A DNA stretch of 40,012 bases from assembly GCA_902563885.1 (NCBI GenBank), contig CACEYZ010000001.1, forward strand, positions 1 through 40,012. The letters are read 5' to 3'. A program made the position numbers and the translations under genes. The stretch is from an uncultured SAR86 cluster bacterium (GTDB lineage: Bacteria; Pseudomonadota; Gammaproteobacteria; Magnimaribacterales; TMED112). Below, in pieces: positions 19,641-28,283 of this stretch (its first letter is position 1; every line of letters starts with the position of its first letter). The notes below the pieces were generated by a model that saw only the letters and a list, made by a program, of their open reading frames with translations, was not told the origin of the DNA and searched no databases.

Positions 19641-21509
19641 TTAGATTTTACTCTCTGCTATGTAATCTTCTATAACTGACTCAAGAACAGTTAGTGGCAG
19701 GGATCCATTCATAAGAACTGCTGAGTGAAAGTCCTTAATATCAAAGTCATCCCCTAGCTCTTTTCTTGCTTTATCCCTTAGTTCCATGATTTTAATTCGA
19801 CCAATCATATAGGCGCATGCTTGTCCCGGCCAAACTATATACCTTTCAACCTCTGAGATTGCTTCACTCTCTTCAGATCCTACATTTTTAATCATGTAAT
19901 CAATTGCTTTTTCTCTTGTCCATTTTTTGCTGTGCATCCCTGTATCAATAACTAATCGCACTGCTCGAAATAGTTCAGATTGTAATGATCCAATCAAATC
20001 ATATGGATCTTCAACTAATCCAATTTCTATAGCTAATCTCTCAGCATATAGCGCCCATCCCTCACCATAAGCTGATGTTCCATATCCAAATTTTTTCCAC
20101 AAAGTTTGAGTACTGTTTTCTATATTCAAGGCATTTTGAAAATGATGTCCGGGTACTGCTTCATGAAATGATAGTGCTGGCATTCCAAACTTTTTTGTTG
20201 CCTTAATATCATATAGATTTGCATAAAATACCCCAGGTCTAGAGCCATCCAAAGCAGGACTTTGATAATAGCCACCAGCAGCACTTTGTTCAGAGTAAAT
20301 TGGAACTCTTTTTACAATTACTTCAGATTTAGGTAATTCGTTAAAATAATCAGGCATTTTTTTCATAGCTTCATTTTGAATTTTTGTATAGTCAGCGAGT
20401 ATTTGCTCTCTGCCTTCATCTGAGTCTTCATAATAAAATCTCTCTTCACTGTTTAGTACTTCATATAGCTCTGGTAGAGGTCTAGAGATATCGTAACCCT
20501 CGGATTCTAGAATGCTTCTAATTTCATTTTGAATTTCACTTACCATCTTAAGCCCTATGTTATGTATTTCATCTGCAGAGTAATCAGTAGTTGTATAGAT
20601 TCTTAGCCTGTGTTTGTAATAATCATTACCATTAGGTAAGCCCCAAACACCTACCATTTTTCTTGCATTTTTGCTTTGGCTTTCTAGTGTGTCGAAAAGT
20701 CTTCTATAAGCAGGTACGAAAACTTCTTTAATTAAATTTTTAGCATCATCAAGATAATTTTCTTTCTTATTTTTTGATAAATTTATTTCATCAATTTTTT
20801 TTTCAAGTGTTTTGTACAATGGGTGATCCTCAATTCTACCAGTAGAAAGAGTATCAATTTGACCCATTGCTTTTTTGTAGACAAATTCTGGAGAAAATAT
20901 CCCATTCTCTGCTCTTTTATCTAAAAAACCTATAATCTCACCAATGACTCTTGGAACCTCATTTATGCGATCAAAATAAAATTTAATATCTCTTTCATTA
21001 TTTACCTTATGTTGATCTGTTAGAAACTCTACTAGACTTAAATGTGCTCCAAAAAATTGAGTTACAGGGCTAGAATGAAATCTGAAAGACTCAAAACCTC
21101 TAATATCATTATCAAGACTAAATCTTTTTATTTGTAAATTATAATTACCATCAGGCATATCATTTTGATTGAATCTGTTTAGATAATTCAATTGTTTTAA
21201 ACTCTCTTCATAGTCACTCTCGGACTTTTCTAAACTGTAGTCGCCCAGTTTTGATTTGTGTCCCGTTAAGAAATTTAAAGAATCAAGCCCTAAGTATGTT
21301 AATGCAAGAGGAGAATCAATAGCTCCATCGATAATAGTTTGATCAAGAAACTTATCAACCTTATTTGTTGACGGAACTCCAAAACTTTTAGCGCCATAGC
21401 TTAAAACTTGCTTTGCTAAAAAAGATGGATTTAAAGCAAAAATAAGTAAAAGCGTAATAAGCAGTGAACCTAATAGAAACCCGCCTATGGTAGTAAAAAA
21501 TCTAATCAT
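19641..21509 (-). CDS. DUF885 family membrane-anchored probable zinc peptidase
   Basis: 622 residues. An N-terminal hydrophobic stretch (about residues 8-26, no lipobox) suggests a membrane anchor or uncleaved signal, with the rest probably periplasmic. The DUF885 signature is HEAVPGHH (His449, Glu450, His455) and EGWALYAE (Glu483 to Glu490), which resembles zinc ligands of gluzincin-type peptidases. Substrate unknown; family members are thought to be peptidases from their fold and motifs. The ATG overlaps the proS stop by 8 bases, so the two are probably one transcript. No functional link to proS is evident. Confidence 0.85.
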   Translation of the reverse strand: MIRFFTTIGGFLLGSLLITLLLIFALNPSFLAKQVLSYGAKSFGVPSTNKVDKFLDQTIIDGAIDSPLALTYLGLDSLNFLTGHKSKLGDYSLEKSESDYEESLKQLNYLNRFNQNDMPDGNYNLQIKRFSLDNDIRGFESFRFHSSPVTQFFGAHLSLVEFLTDQHKVNNERDIKFYFDRINEVPRVIGEIIGFLDKRAENGIFSPEFVYKKAMGQIDTLSTGRIEDHPLYKTLEKKIDEINLSKNKKENYLDDAKNLIKEVFVPAYRRLFDTLESQSKNARKMVGVWGLPNGNDYYKHRLRIYTTTDYSADEIHNIGLKMVSEIQNEIRSILESEGYDISRPLPELYEVLNSEERFYYEDSDEGREQILADYTKIQNEAMKKMPDYFNELPKSEVIVKRVPIYSEQSAAGGYYQSPALDGSRPGVFYANLYDIKATKKFGMPALSFHEAVPGHHFQNALNIENSTQTLWKKFGYGTSAYGEGWALYAERLAIEIGLVEDPYDLIGSLQSELFRAVRLVIDTGMHSKKWTREKAIDYMIKNVGSEESEAISEVERYIVWPGQACAYMIGRIKIMELRDKARKELGDDFDIKDFHSAVLMNGSLPLTVLESVIEDYIAESKI

Positions 21510-22776
21510 ATTTTTCTCCTAAATATTTTTTAATATCGTCTAATTTTATATCTATTTTTTCATTTTGTGCTCTGATACCAAACTCTAGTTTTGTATTTTT
21601 AAAGTTATTAGGACCAATAATAATTGAATAAGGTATACCTAAAAGTTCATGTTCCTTAAACTTTATTCCAGCCCTTATATCTCTATCATCTAATAATGGA
21701 TCAAAGCCGGATTTTTGTAAGATACTATAAATTTCAGAACAAACTTTCATGATTTCATCACTTTCAGGATCTAAACAAATAATATTCACTCCAAAAGGAG
21801 TAATCTTATCTGGCCATTGAATTCCTCTATCATCATGATTTTGTTCTATTGCGGCAGCAACAATTCTAGATACTCCGATTCCATAACAGCCCATAAAAGG
21901 ATGTATAGAGTTTCCATCCATATCTTTAACCCCAACATTCATCGCTTGACTATATTTTTGACCTAATTGAAAGATATGACCAACTTCAATTCCCCTCTTA
22001 ATTTTAAGTTTACCTTTACCATCAGGAGATTTTTTCCCCTCAAGCTCACTGGGATCTTTGTCGTAACTTAAAACTTCTACATTTGCTGCATAATCGCTAC
22101 TATCGCTTACGGCAATCAAATCTTCACCTGAATCAGCAAGAATATGAAATTCTTCACTTATATCTCCACCGATATTTCCAGAATCTGCCTTAACAATTCT
22201 ATAATCTAAGCCAATTTCATCAAATATACTTATGTAAGCATCCTTCATTTTCCCATAACTTTTAACTAGACCTTTCTCATCAATATCGAAGCTATATGCA
22301 TCTTTCATTAAAAATTCTCTTGATCTCATGACACCAAATCTTGGCCTAATTTCATCTCTAAACTTAGTTTGTATTTGATAAAGGTTTACAGGCAAATCTT
22401 TATAACTCTTTGGATGAGATCTAAAAATTTCGCATATTATTTCTTCATGAGTTGGGCCCAATACAAATCCTCTATTTGACCTGTCGTCAAATTTAAGAAG
22501 TTCTTTGCCATACTCACCATATCTTCCTGATTCTTTCCATAATTCTGCAGGTTGAACCATAGGCATAAGAATTTCCTCAGCATCGAAGTTATTTAAATTT
22601 TTTCTGACAATTTCCTCTACTTTTTTAAGAACTTTAAGACCTAAGGGTAACCAGCTGTAAATCCCAGCTGCAGTTTTTTTAATCATTCCAGAACGCACCA
22701 TCAACTTATGACTAATAAGCTCTGCATCTGAGGGGTCTTCCTTTACTGTTGGGACGAATAATTTTGAGAAATACAC
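21502..22776 (-). CDS. proS: Prolyl-tRNA synthetase, without editing (INS) domain
   Basis: Class II synthetase charging tRNA-Pro. Motif 1 region DAELISHKLMVRSGMIKK, GPTHEEI, motif 2 FRDEIRPRFGVMRSREFLMKDAYSF, motif 3 GCYGIGVSRIVAA and the C-terminal anticodon-binding domain (LLDDRDIRAGIKFKEHELLGIP) are intact. At 424 residues it is about 145 shorter than the E. coli enzyme because the domain between SDYAANVE and SPDGKGKLKIKRG is missing. A GTG at 22776 is chosen: GGAG (22783-22786) sits six bases before it. A TTG at 22788 would add four residues but would include that site. Confidence 0.95.
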   Translation of the reverse strand: MYFSKLFVPTVKEDPSDAELISHKLMVRSGMIKKTAAGIYSWLPLGLKVLKKVEEIVRKNLNNFDAEEILMPMVQPAELWKESGRYGEYGKELLKFDDRSNRGFVLGPTHEEIICEIFRSHPKSYKDLPVNLYQIQTKFRDEIRPRFGVMRSREFLMKDAYSFDIDEKGLVKSYGKMKDAYISIFDEIGLDYRIVKADSGNIGGDISEEFHILADSGEDLIAVSDSSDYAANVEVLSYDKDPSELEGKKSPDGKGKLKIKRGIEVGHIFQLGQKYSQAMNVGVKDMDGNSIHPFMGCYGIGVSRIVAAAIEQNHDDRGIQWPDKITPFGVNIICLDPESDEIMKVCSEIYSILQKSGFDPLLDDRDIRAGIKFKEHELLGIPYSIIIGPNNFKNTKLEFGIRAQNEKIDIKLDDIKKYLGEKYD

Positions 22777-22818
22777 TATAATCTCCAAAGTTAATTATAT
22801 TGTAATTTCTTTTTTATT

Positions 22819-23073
22819 ATGCCGATTTATGACTATTACTGTGATGTATGTAATTCAAATTTTGAAGCACTTCAGAAAATAAACGAAAAACCACTAAAAA
22901 GTTGTTTAAAATGTAAGAAATCTGGAGGAGTTGTAAAGTTAATATCTGCTCCAGGTTTTAGATTAAAGGGTGATGGGTGGTATGAAACAGATTTTAAAAA
23001 AAATAATAAAAAAAATATCCACTCACCAGAAATAGAAAAGAAAAAAATAAAGCAAAAAAAAGATGAGAAGTAA
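22819..23073 (+). CDS. FmdB-type zinc ribbon protein
   Basis: 84 residues. MPIYDYYCDVCNSNFEALQ with a first CxxC, then CLKCKKSGGVVKLISAPGF with a second CxxC, and a lysine-rich tail. This is the FmdB family; function is uncertain (a regulatory role was proposed for the founding member). The gene directly precedes aspS, a common arrangement in proteobacteria, and overlaps it by 11 bases. Confidence 0.88.
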   Translation: MPIYDYYCDVCNSNFEALQKINEKPLKSCLKCKKSGGVVKLISAPGFRLKGDGWYETDFKKNNKKNIHSPEIEKKKIKQKKDEK

Positions 23074-24823
23074 TTATTGCGGCGAGCTCTCTAAAAAGCA
23101 TATTGATAATATTGTTACTGTTTGTGGCTGGGTACATAGGAGAAGAGACCACGGAGGCGTAATTTTTTTAGATGTTAGAGACAAGACTGGAATAGTGCAG
23201 GTCGTTGTAAATCCGGAGAATAAAAAACCTTTTTCACTTGCAGAGAAAATTAGAAGTGAATTTGTTTTAAAAATTTCTGGAAAAGTAAATGAGCGTCCCG
23301 AAGACGCTGAAAATGAAGATCTTACAACAGGAGTTATTGAAATTATCGCTGATGAAATAATTGTTTTAAATGAAGCAGAGACACCAGCATTTCCGTTAGA
23401 TCAATCTGCTGAAGTTAGTGAAGAGGTGCGTTTAAAAAATAGAACTCTTGATCTAAGAAGACCAGAAATGCAAAAAAATCTTGGAACAAAATCTAAAATT
23501 TCTCAAATTGTCCGAAAAGAACTTGAAAAGAAAGACTTCATTGATATTGAAACACCAATTCTTACGAAAGCTACCCCTGAAGGTGCAAGAGATTATTTAG
23601 TGCCTAGCAGAACAAATAGAGGAAGTTTTTTTGCACTTCCGCAATCTCCACAGCTATTCAAGCAAATGTTAATGATTTCAGGTTTTGAAAAGTACTATCA
23701 AATTGCCAGATGCTTTAGAGATGAGGACTTACGAGCAGACAGACAACCAGAATTTTCTCAGCTTGATATCGAGTCGTCATTCGTAGAGGAAAAAGACATC
23801 ATGGATCTTACAAATGACTTAATGAGAAAAGTTTTCAAAGAAATTGCTAAAGAAGATCTGAAGAATATTGAAGTTATTACATGGGAAAAGTCTATGGAGG
23901 AATTTGGCAGTGACAAGCCAGATTTAAGAAATCCTTTGAGACTAATAGAGGTAAAGAAGCTTTTTGAAAAAGAGGAATTTAAAGTCTTCTCAGGACCTGC
24001 AAACGATAATGAATCAAGAATTGCAGCATTAGTCATAAATGATGGAGATAAAATCGGAAGAGGACAAATTGATAGATATACAGATTTTGTAAAAGAATTT
24101 GGAGCTAGAGGATTGGCTTACATAAAAGTTGATATTGTGAGCTATAAAGGAGTTAGCTCACCAATACTCAAATATTTATCTGAAGAATGTATAGAAAATT
24201 TGATAAAAGAATTAAATCTTAATAAGAATGACCTTGTTTTTTTTGGAGCTGGTAAAGCCAAGATTGTAAACGATTACATGAGTAGACTAATAAATAAAAT
24301 TGGAAAAGATTTGAATTTATTAAAAGATGGCTATGAAGCATGTTGGGTTACTGAATTTCCAATGTTTGAAAAAGATAATGATGGTAAAGTGTCTGCATTG
24401 CATCATCCTTTTACTAGTCCTGCTCAGTCTGATTTAGAAGAACTACAAAAAATTGATATAAATACTATTAAATCAAGAGCATATGACTTTGTTGTAAATG
24501 GAATAGAGCTAGGGGGAGGTTCAATAAGAATTCATAACAAAGAAATTCAAGAGCAAATATTTAAACTTCTCAATTTAAGTCAAAAAGAAGCTAATGAAAA
24601 ATTTGGATTTTTTTTAAAAGTGCTTGGCACAGGCTGTCCTCCTCATGGGGGTATTGCATTTGGTTTAGATAGAATTGCGATGATTCTTACAGGCGCAGAG
24701 ACTATCAGAGATGTTATTGCGTTTCCTAAAACTCAATCTGCAATGTGCTTACTTACAGAAGCACCAGGAGAGGTTCCTGATGAAAGTCTAGAAGAGTTGA
24801 ACATAAAGAAAATTGAAGAATAA
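23063..24823 (+). CDS. aspS: Aspartyl-tRNA synthetase
   Basis: Class II synthetase of the bacterial type, 586 residues. The N-terminal OB-fold (VCGWVHRRRDHGGVIFLDVRD) is followed by the catalytic core with DIETPILTKATPEGARDYLVP, QSPQLFKQMLM, FRDEDLRADRQPEFSQLDIE, the GAD insertion (about residues 285-410), and GGSIRIHN and GIAFGLDRIAMILTGA at the end. The ATG lies inside the end of the FmdB-type gene. Its stop overlaps the yebC ATG by one base. Confidence 0.96.
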   Translation: MRSNYCGELSKKHIDNIVTVCGWVHRRRDHGGVIFLDVRDKTGIVQVVVNPENKKPFSLAEKIRSEFVLKISGKVNERPEDAENEDLTTGVIEIIADEIIVLNEAETPAFPLDQSAEVSEEVRLKNRTLDLRRPEMQKNLGTKSKISQIVRKELEKKDFIDIETPILTKATPEGARDYLVPSRTNRGSFFALPQSPQLFKQMLMISGFEKYYQIARCFRDEDLRADRQPEFSQLDIESSFVEEKDIMDLTNDLMRKVFKEIAKEDLKNIEVITWEKSMEEFGSDKPDLRNPLRLIEVKKLFEKEEFKVFSGPANDNESRIAALVINDGDKIGRGQIDRYTDFVKEFGARGLAYIKVDIVSYKGVSSPILKYLSEECIENLIKELNLNKNDLVFFGAGKAKIVNDYMSRLINKIGKDLNLLKDGYEACWVTEFPMFEKDNDGKVSALHHPFTSPAQSDLEELQKIDINTIKSRAYDFVVNGIELGGGSIRIHNKEIQEQIFKLLNLSQKEANEKFGFFLKVLGTGCPPHGGIAFGLDRIAMILTGAETIRDVIAFPKTQSAMCLLTEAPGEVPDESLEELNIKKIEE

Positions 24824-25563
24824 TGGCAGGACATTCTAAGTGGGCAAATATCAAACACAGAAAGGCAAGACAAGATGCCAAAAGAGGAGCTGTTTTTACA
24901 AAAGTAATTAGAGAGTTAACTGTTGCAGCAAAGGAGGGTGGTGGAGTTGTAGAAGACAACCCAAGACTAAGACTAGCTTATGAAAAAGCTTTATCAGCAA
25001 ACATGGGCAAAGATACAATTAATAGAGCAATTCAAAGAGGCGCAGGAGGACAAGAAGGACAAAATTTAGAAGAGGTTATATATGAGGGATACGGACCAGA
25101 GGGAATTGCTGTATTTATCAAAACTTTAACTGATAACAAGAATAGAACTGTTTCTGAAATTAGACATGCTTTCACAAAATCTGGTGGAAATTTGGGCACA
25201 TCTGGAAGTGTAGCCTACATGTTTAAATCTATAGGTAAAATTTTTGTTAATCATAGTTCAGCAGATGAAAAATTTTATGAACTAGCAATTGAGAGCGGCG
25301 CTGAAGATATTTTAGATTTAGGCGATGAAAAAACAGAACTTCACTGTGATCCGAAAAATTTGTCAGAATTAAAAGGTGCTATTGATAACAAATCATTTGA
25401 TATTGAATCTACAGAAATTTTGATGGAGTCTGAAAATCAAATTAAGCTAGACTTAGAAAATTCTGAAAAGATTTTAAAACTTACTGACTCCTTGGAAGAT
25501 CTTGATGATGTTCAGGAAGTTTTCACAAACGCTGAATTGGATAGCGAGGTATTTGAAAAATGA
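24823..25563 (+). CDS. yebC: YebC/TACO1 family protein
   Basis: AGHSKWANIKHRKARQDAKRGAVFTK, NMGKDTINRAIQRG, YEGYGPEGIAVFIKTLTDNKNRT and GGNLGTSGSVAYMF identify the family; 246 residues. Members act on translation of proline-rich stretches or as transcription regulators, depending on the study. The aspS-yebC order is standard; in most gammaproteobacteria ruvC comes next, but here another nuclease-like gene overlaps it by 4 bases. Confidence 0.95.
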   Translation: MAGHSKWANIKHRKARQDAKRGAVFTKVIRELTVAAKEGGGVVEDNPRLRLAYEKALSANMGKDTINRAIQRGAGGQEGQNLEEVIYEGYGPEGIAVFIKTLTDNKNRTVSEIRHAFTKSGGNLGTSGSVAYMFKSIGKIFVNHSSADEKFYELAIESGAEDILDLGDEKTELHCDPKNLSELKGAIDNKSFDIESTEILMESENQIKLDLENSEKILKLTDSLEDLDDVQEVFTNAELDSEVFEK

Positions 25564-25967
25564 CCATAAACCAAAGAAAAAAAGGTCATGATTTTGAAAG
25601 GAAAATTTCAAAAAAACTGCAGGAGGATCTCAGTCTAAAAAGGCCTGTGAGAAGAATTCTTACTCAATACCAAGAAAAAAATCATCCAGATTTAAAACTC
25701 GGTAGATGGAATATTGAATGCAAAGCTTACAAGAAAGGATTTGAACCTCCTTTCGCATGGTGGAAGCAAGTGCTAGGAGTCACACCTAGAGATGAATTTC
25801 CGGTTTTAGTGTATAAGTTTGACAACAAACCAATTAGAGTTAGGCTTCAGACTTATTTGCTTAATAAAAAGCTTAGCAATTCAAAAATGCTCATTGATTT
25901 GAATTGGGAAAGCTTTATATATCTTCTAGAAACAATGTATAGAGAAGATTACGAACCATATTTATAA
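25560..25967 (+). CDS. Small PD-(D/E)XK-type nuclease, in the usual ruvC position
   Basis: 135 residues, no clear homologue that I can name. The pattern Glu13 (KKGHDFERKI), Pro43-Asp44, then eight residues to Glu53-Cys-Lys55 (WNIECK), and Gln70 in a following helix (WWKQVLG) is that of the PD-(D/E)XK nuclease core, with the spacing seen in small archaeal- and phage-type Holliday junction resolvases. RuvC itself has a different, RNase H-like fold, so this is not RuvC. The ATGA overlap with yebC suggests coupled translation. Resolvase activity is a guess from position and motif; a phage-type or repair nuclease is also possible. Confidence 0.65.
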   Translation: MTINQRKKGHDFERKISKKLQEDLSLKRPVRRILTQYQEKNHPDLKLGRWNIECKAYKKGFEPPFAWWKQVLGVTPRDEFPVLVYKFDNKPIRVRLQTYLLNKKLSNSKMLIDLNWESFIYLLETMYREDYEPYL

Positions 25968-26012
25968 TTTAATTTATATAAAATAAATTTGGACTTTAAG
26001 ACATTGTTGTAC

Positions 26013-26021
26013 TGGTATAAA
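26013..26021 (+). promoter_or_regulatory. Extended -10 promoter of tRNA-Lys
   Basis: TG (26013-26014), one base, then TATAAA (26016-26021) is an extended -10 element; the mature tRNA begins 13 bases downstream. No good -35 is at the right spacing (a TTGGAC at 25989-25994 is too far). The -10 also lies in a small inverted repeat, GGTAT-AAA-ATACC. Confidence 0.5.
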
Positions 26022-26034
26022 ATACCACTCTTCT

Positions 26035-26110
26035 GGGTCGTTAGCTCAGCTGGTAGAGCACCGGGCTTTTAACCCGTTGGTCATAGGTTCGAATCCTATA
26101 CGACCCACCA
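26035..26110 (+). tRNA. tRNA-Lys (anticodon TTT)
   Basis: A complete 76-base cloverleaf. The acceptor stem GGGTCGT (26035-26041) pairs with ACGACCC (26100-26106), followed by the discriminator A and an encoded CCA. The D arm has AGCTCAGCTGGTAGAGC, the anticodon loop is CTTTTAA giving TTT, and the T arm contains GGTTCGAATCC. No attachment-site duplicate or integrase is seen nearby. Confidence 0.98.
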
Positions 26111-26171
26111 GCTTTAAAAAATAAACAAAATTATATTAGGATATATTCTAAGTAATTTACTTCTTTAATTT

Positions 26172-27566
26172 ATGAAAATAAGCTTTTGGCAAAGAATTCT
26201 CCTTGGTTTTGGAGGAGGAATTAATGCAATAAAGACCGATTTTTTTTCATTTTTTCTTGGCTTTTTTTATTTAACATTTTTAGGTCTAAATCCACTTTTA
26301 ACCGGCTCAGCAGTACTATTAGCTCTTTTATTTGATGCCTTTTCAGATCCAGCTATTGGAACCTTTTCTGATAGAACAAAAACTAATTTGGGAAGGAGAT
26401 ACCCTTATATGTTTTTATCGCTTCTTCCAATTTGCATTTGTTATGTGATGCTTTTTATTCCAGATCCCTCTTGGAGTGAAAATCAGTACTTTCTATTTTT
26501 TTGGCTGCTTTTTTTTCTAATTCTAACAAGGTTTTTTGTAAGTATATTTGATGTTCCTCATAGGGCTTTATTTTCTGAATTAGGAGGTAATTATGTGAAT
26601 AATTCAAGAGTCATGTCAATGCGAGAAGGTTACCAGTGGATAATAGGTGCCGGACACTCTCTTGTGGTTTATAGCTTCTTAGGTTACTTCATAAGTGACC
26701 CGTATAAATGGCTTTATATAGGTATTTTTGGTAGTTCATCTATGTTAATTTTTGGTGTAATTTCTCTTCTTGGATCAAAAAAAGTAATTCCAGAATTATA
26801 TGAGTGGAAACCTAAACAAAGAAAAGCTGACTTTAAAATTTTAAAAAAAGAACTTTCATTTGTGCTAAAAAGCAAAACATTATTACTTTTTATTTTTGGC
26901 TCTCTTTTAATTCAAGGAACTTGGGGATTGGCAAACAGTTTAAGTTTTTTAACTTACACAAAATTTTGGCAATTTGACCCATTAGATTTACGTGTGCTTA
27001 TATATTTTTATATTCTTGCTGCAATTGTGAGTTGGATTGTTACCCCTATTATTACAAGATATTTAGATAAAGAAAAAATTGTAATAGCTAGTTTGATTTT
27101 TTTATCTTTAACACATTCACTACCATTCATTACGCATTACTTAGGTTTATTTGACGGAATGGAACAAAGTAAAATTCTTAACTTTATGTCAGTTATGATC
27201 CTCTTTTCTTCAATATTTTCACTTATTTCACTTATGACAAGAGAATCGATGGTCCCAGATATAATTGATGAAATTGAATTCCAATCAGAAAAAAGACAAG
27301 AAGGCGCCGTTTCCTCTTTAACATCATTCTGTTCAAAATGTATGTCTGGTTTAGGTCAGTTTATATCAATGTTCTTTTTATGGATCATTAATTACCCTCC
27401 AGGTGGAAGTGAACCCTCTTCTGAACAGCTTGTCTCTTTATTTACATTGCATGGTCCAGTAGTGTCATTGCTATTTCTATTTCCAATGTTAATTTTTTTA
27501 AATTATAAATTGAGCAGAAAAAAACATAATAAAATTAAAAATAATCTAGAACTAACAAATAGATAG
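26172..27566 (+). CDS. MFS_2 (GPH family) sugar:cation symporter-like transporter
   Basis: 464 residues with about twelve hydrophobic helices. DAFSDPAIGTFSDRTKTNLGRRYPYM between helices 2 and 3 is the signature of the glycoside-pentoside-hexuronide:cation symporter family (MelB-like). The substrate cannot be read from sequence; homologues carry sugars or glycosides but many are uncharacterised. It follows tRNA-Lys by 61 bases and starts a short co-directional group with a nitroreductase and a hydrolase. No clear ribosome site precedes the ATG, so the exact start is uncertain. Confidence 0.85.
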   Translation: MKISFWQRILLGFGGGINAIKTDFFSFFLGFFYLTFLGLNPLLTGSAVLLALLFDAFSDPAIGTFSDRTKTNLGRRYPYMFLSLLPICICYVMLFIPDPSWSENQYFLFFWLLFFLILTRFFVSIFDVPHRALFSELGGNYVNNSRVMSMREGYQWIIGAGHSLVVYSFLGYFISDPYKWLYIGIFGSSSMLIFGVISLLGSKKVIPELYEWKPKQRKADFKILKKELSFVLKSKTLLLFIFGSLLIQGTWGLANSLSFLTYTKFWQFDPLDLRVLIYFYILAAIVSWIVTPIITRYLDKEKIVIASLIFLSLTHSLPFITHYLGLFDGMEQSKILNFMSVMILFSSIFSLISLMTRESMVPDIIDEIEFQSEKRQEGAVSSLTSFCSKCMSGLGQFISMFFLWIINYPPGGSEPSSEQLVSLFTLHGPVVSLLFLFPMLIFLNYKLSRKKHNKIKNNLELTNR

Positions 27567-27590
27567 TTATAAATTTAAATAGTATCAGTT

Positions 27591-27596
27591 TATAAT
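27591..27596 (+). promoter_or_regulatory. Possible promoter -10 upstream of nitroreductase gene
   Basis: A perfect TATAAT ends nine bases before the ATG at 27606, with a weak TTATAA about 18 bases upstream. If used, the transcript would begin at or next to the start codon (leaderless). In AT-rich sequence a chance match is quite possible. Confidence 0.3.
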
Positions 27597-27605
27597 TTCA
27601 CTCCT

Positions 27606-28277
27606 ATGGATATATTAGAGGCAATTAAAAAAAGACATTCAGTTAGAGGTTATTTAAGCAAGGACGTCTCTGAAGACGTTGTAAAAGACATCCTAGAAAC
27701 TTCAAAATTTTCACCATCCGGAGTCAACTCCCAACCATGGAAAGTTTATGTAGTAATGGGCGAGGCTAGAAATAAATTAGTTAAAGAAGCATGTGAAAAA
27801 TTTGACAAAGGCGAGATAGAGACTGAGGAATACCAAGTGTATCCCTCCAAAGAAAGTATGCCTGATTGGTACAAAGCAAGGCAAAGAGCATGTGGTTTTG
27901 GATTATATGGAGCGTTAGGTATAGAGCGAGATCAAATGGACAAAAGAATGGCCTGGGCAAAGAAAAATTATGAATTTTTTGATGCGCCAGTTGGTATATT
28001 TGTAACAGTTCACAAATCTGTTGGCCCAAACGGCTGGGGTCATGTTGGGCACTTTATTCAAAGTATATGTCTTGCAGCTGTTGGCAAGGGGCTTGGTACT
28101 TGTTTGCAAGAGGCATGGGCAGGATTTCCAAAATTATTAAAAAAACATCTTGAATACGGAGACGATGAAATTTTATGGTGTGGAATTTCTTTAGGCTATG
28201 AGGACCAAGATCATCCAGCCAATTCTTTTAGAACAGAAAGAGAGCAATTTGATAGCTTTGCTAAATTATTAAAGTAG
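27606..28277 (+). CDS. Nitroreductase family FMN oxidoreductase
   Basis: 223 residues. The N-terminal IKKRHSVRGYLSKDV and FSPSGVNSQPWKVYVV segments are the FMN-binding motifs, and a C-terminal GISLGYEDQDHPAN block with a final Arg-rich stretch matches the nitroreductase fold, which works as an NAD(P)H-dependent homodimer. Substrate unknown: quinones, nitro compounds or enone-type compounds are all used by relatives. It is followed after 6 bases by an alpha/beta hydrolase. Confidence 0.88.
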   Translation: MDILEAIKKRHSVRGYLSKDVSEDVVKDILETSKFSPSGVNSQPWKVYVVMGEARNKLVKEACEKFDKGEIETEEYQVYPSKESMPDWYKARQRACGFGLYGALGIERDQMDKRMAWAKKNYEFFDAPVGIFVTVHKSVGPNGWGHVGHFIQSICLAAVGKGLGTCLQEAWAGFPKLLKKHLEYGDDEILWCGISLGYEDQDHPANSFRTEREQFDSFAKLLK

Positions 28278-28283
28278 TTTTTT

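Noticed and set aside
26111..26171. Phage or island attachment site at the 3' end of tRNA-Lys
   Set aside because: No integrase and no repeated tRNA 3' fragment was seen downstream in the window.
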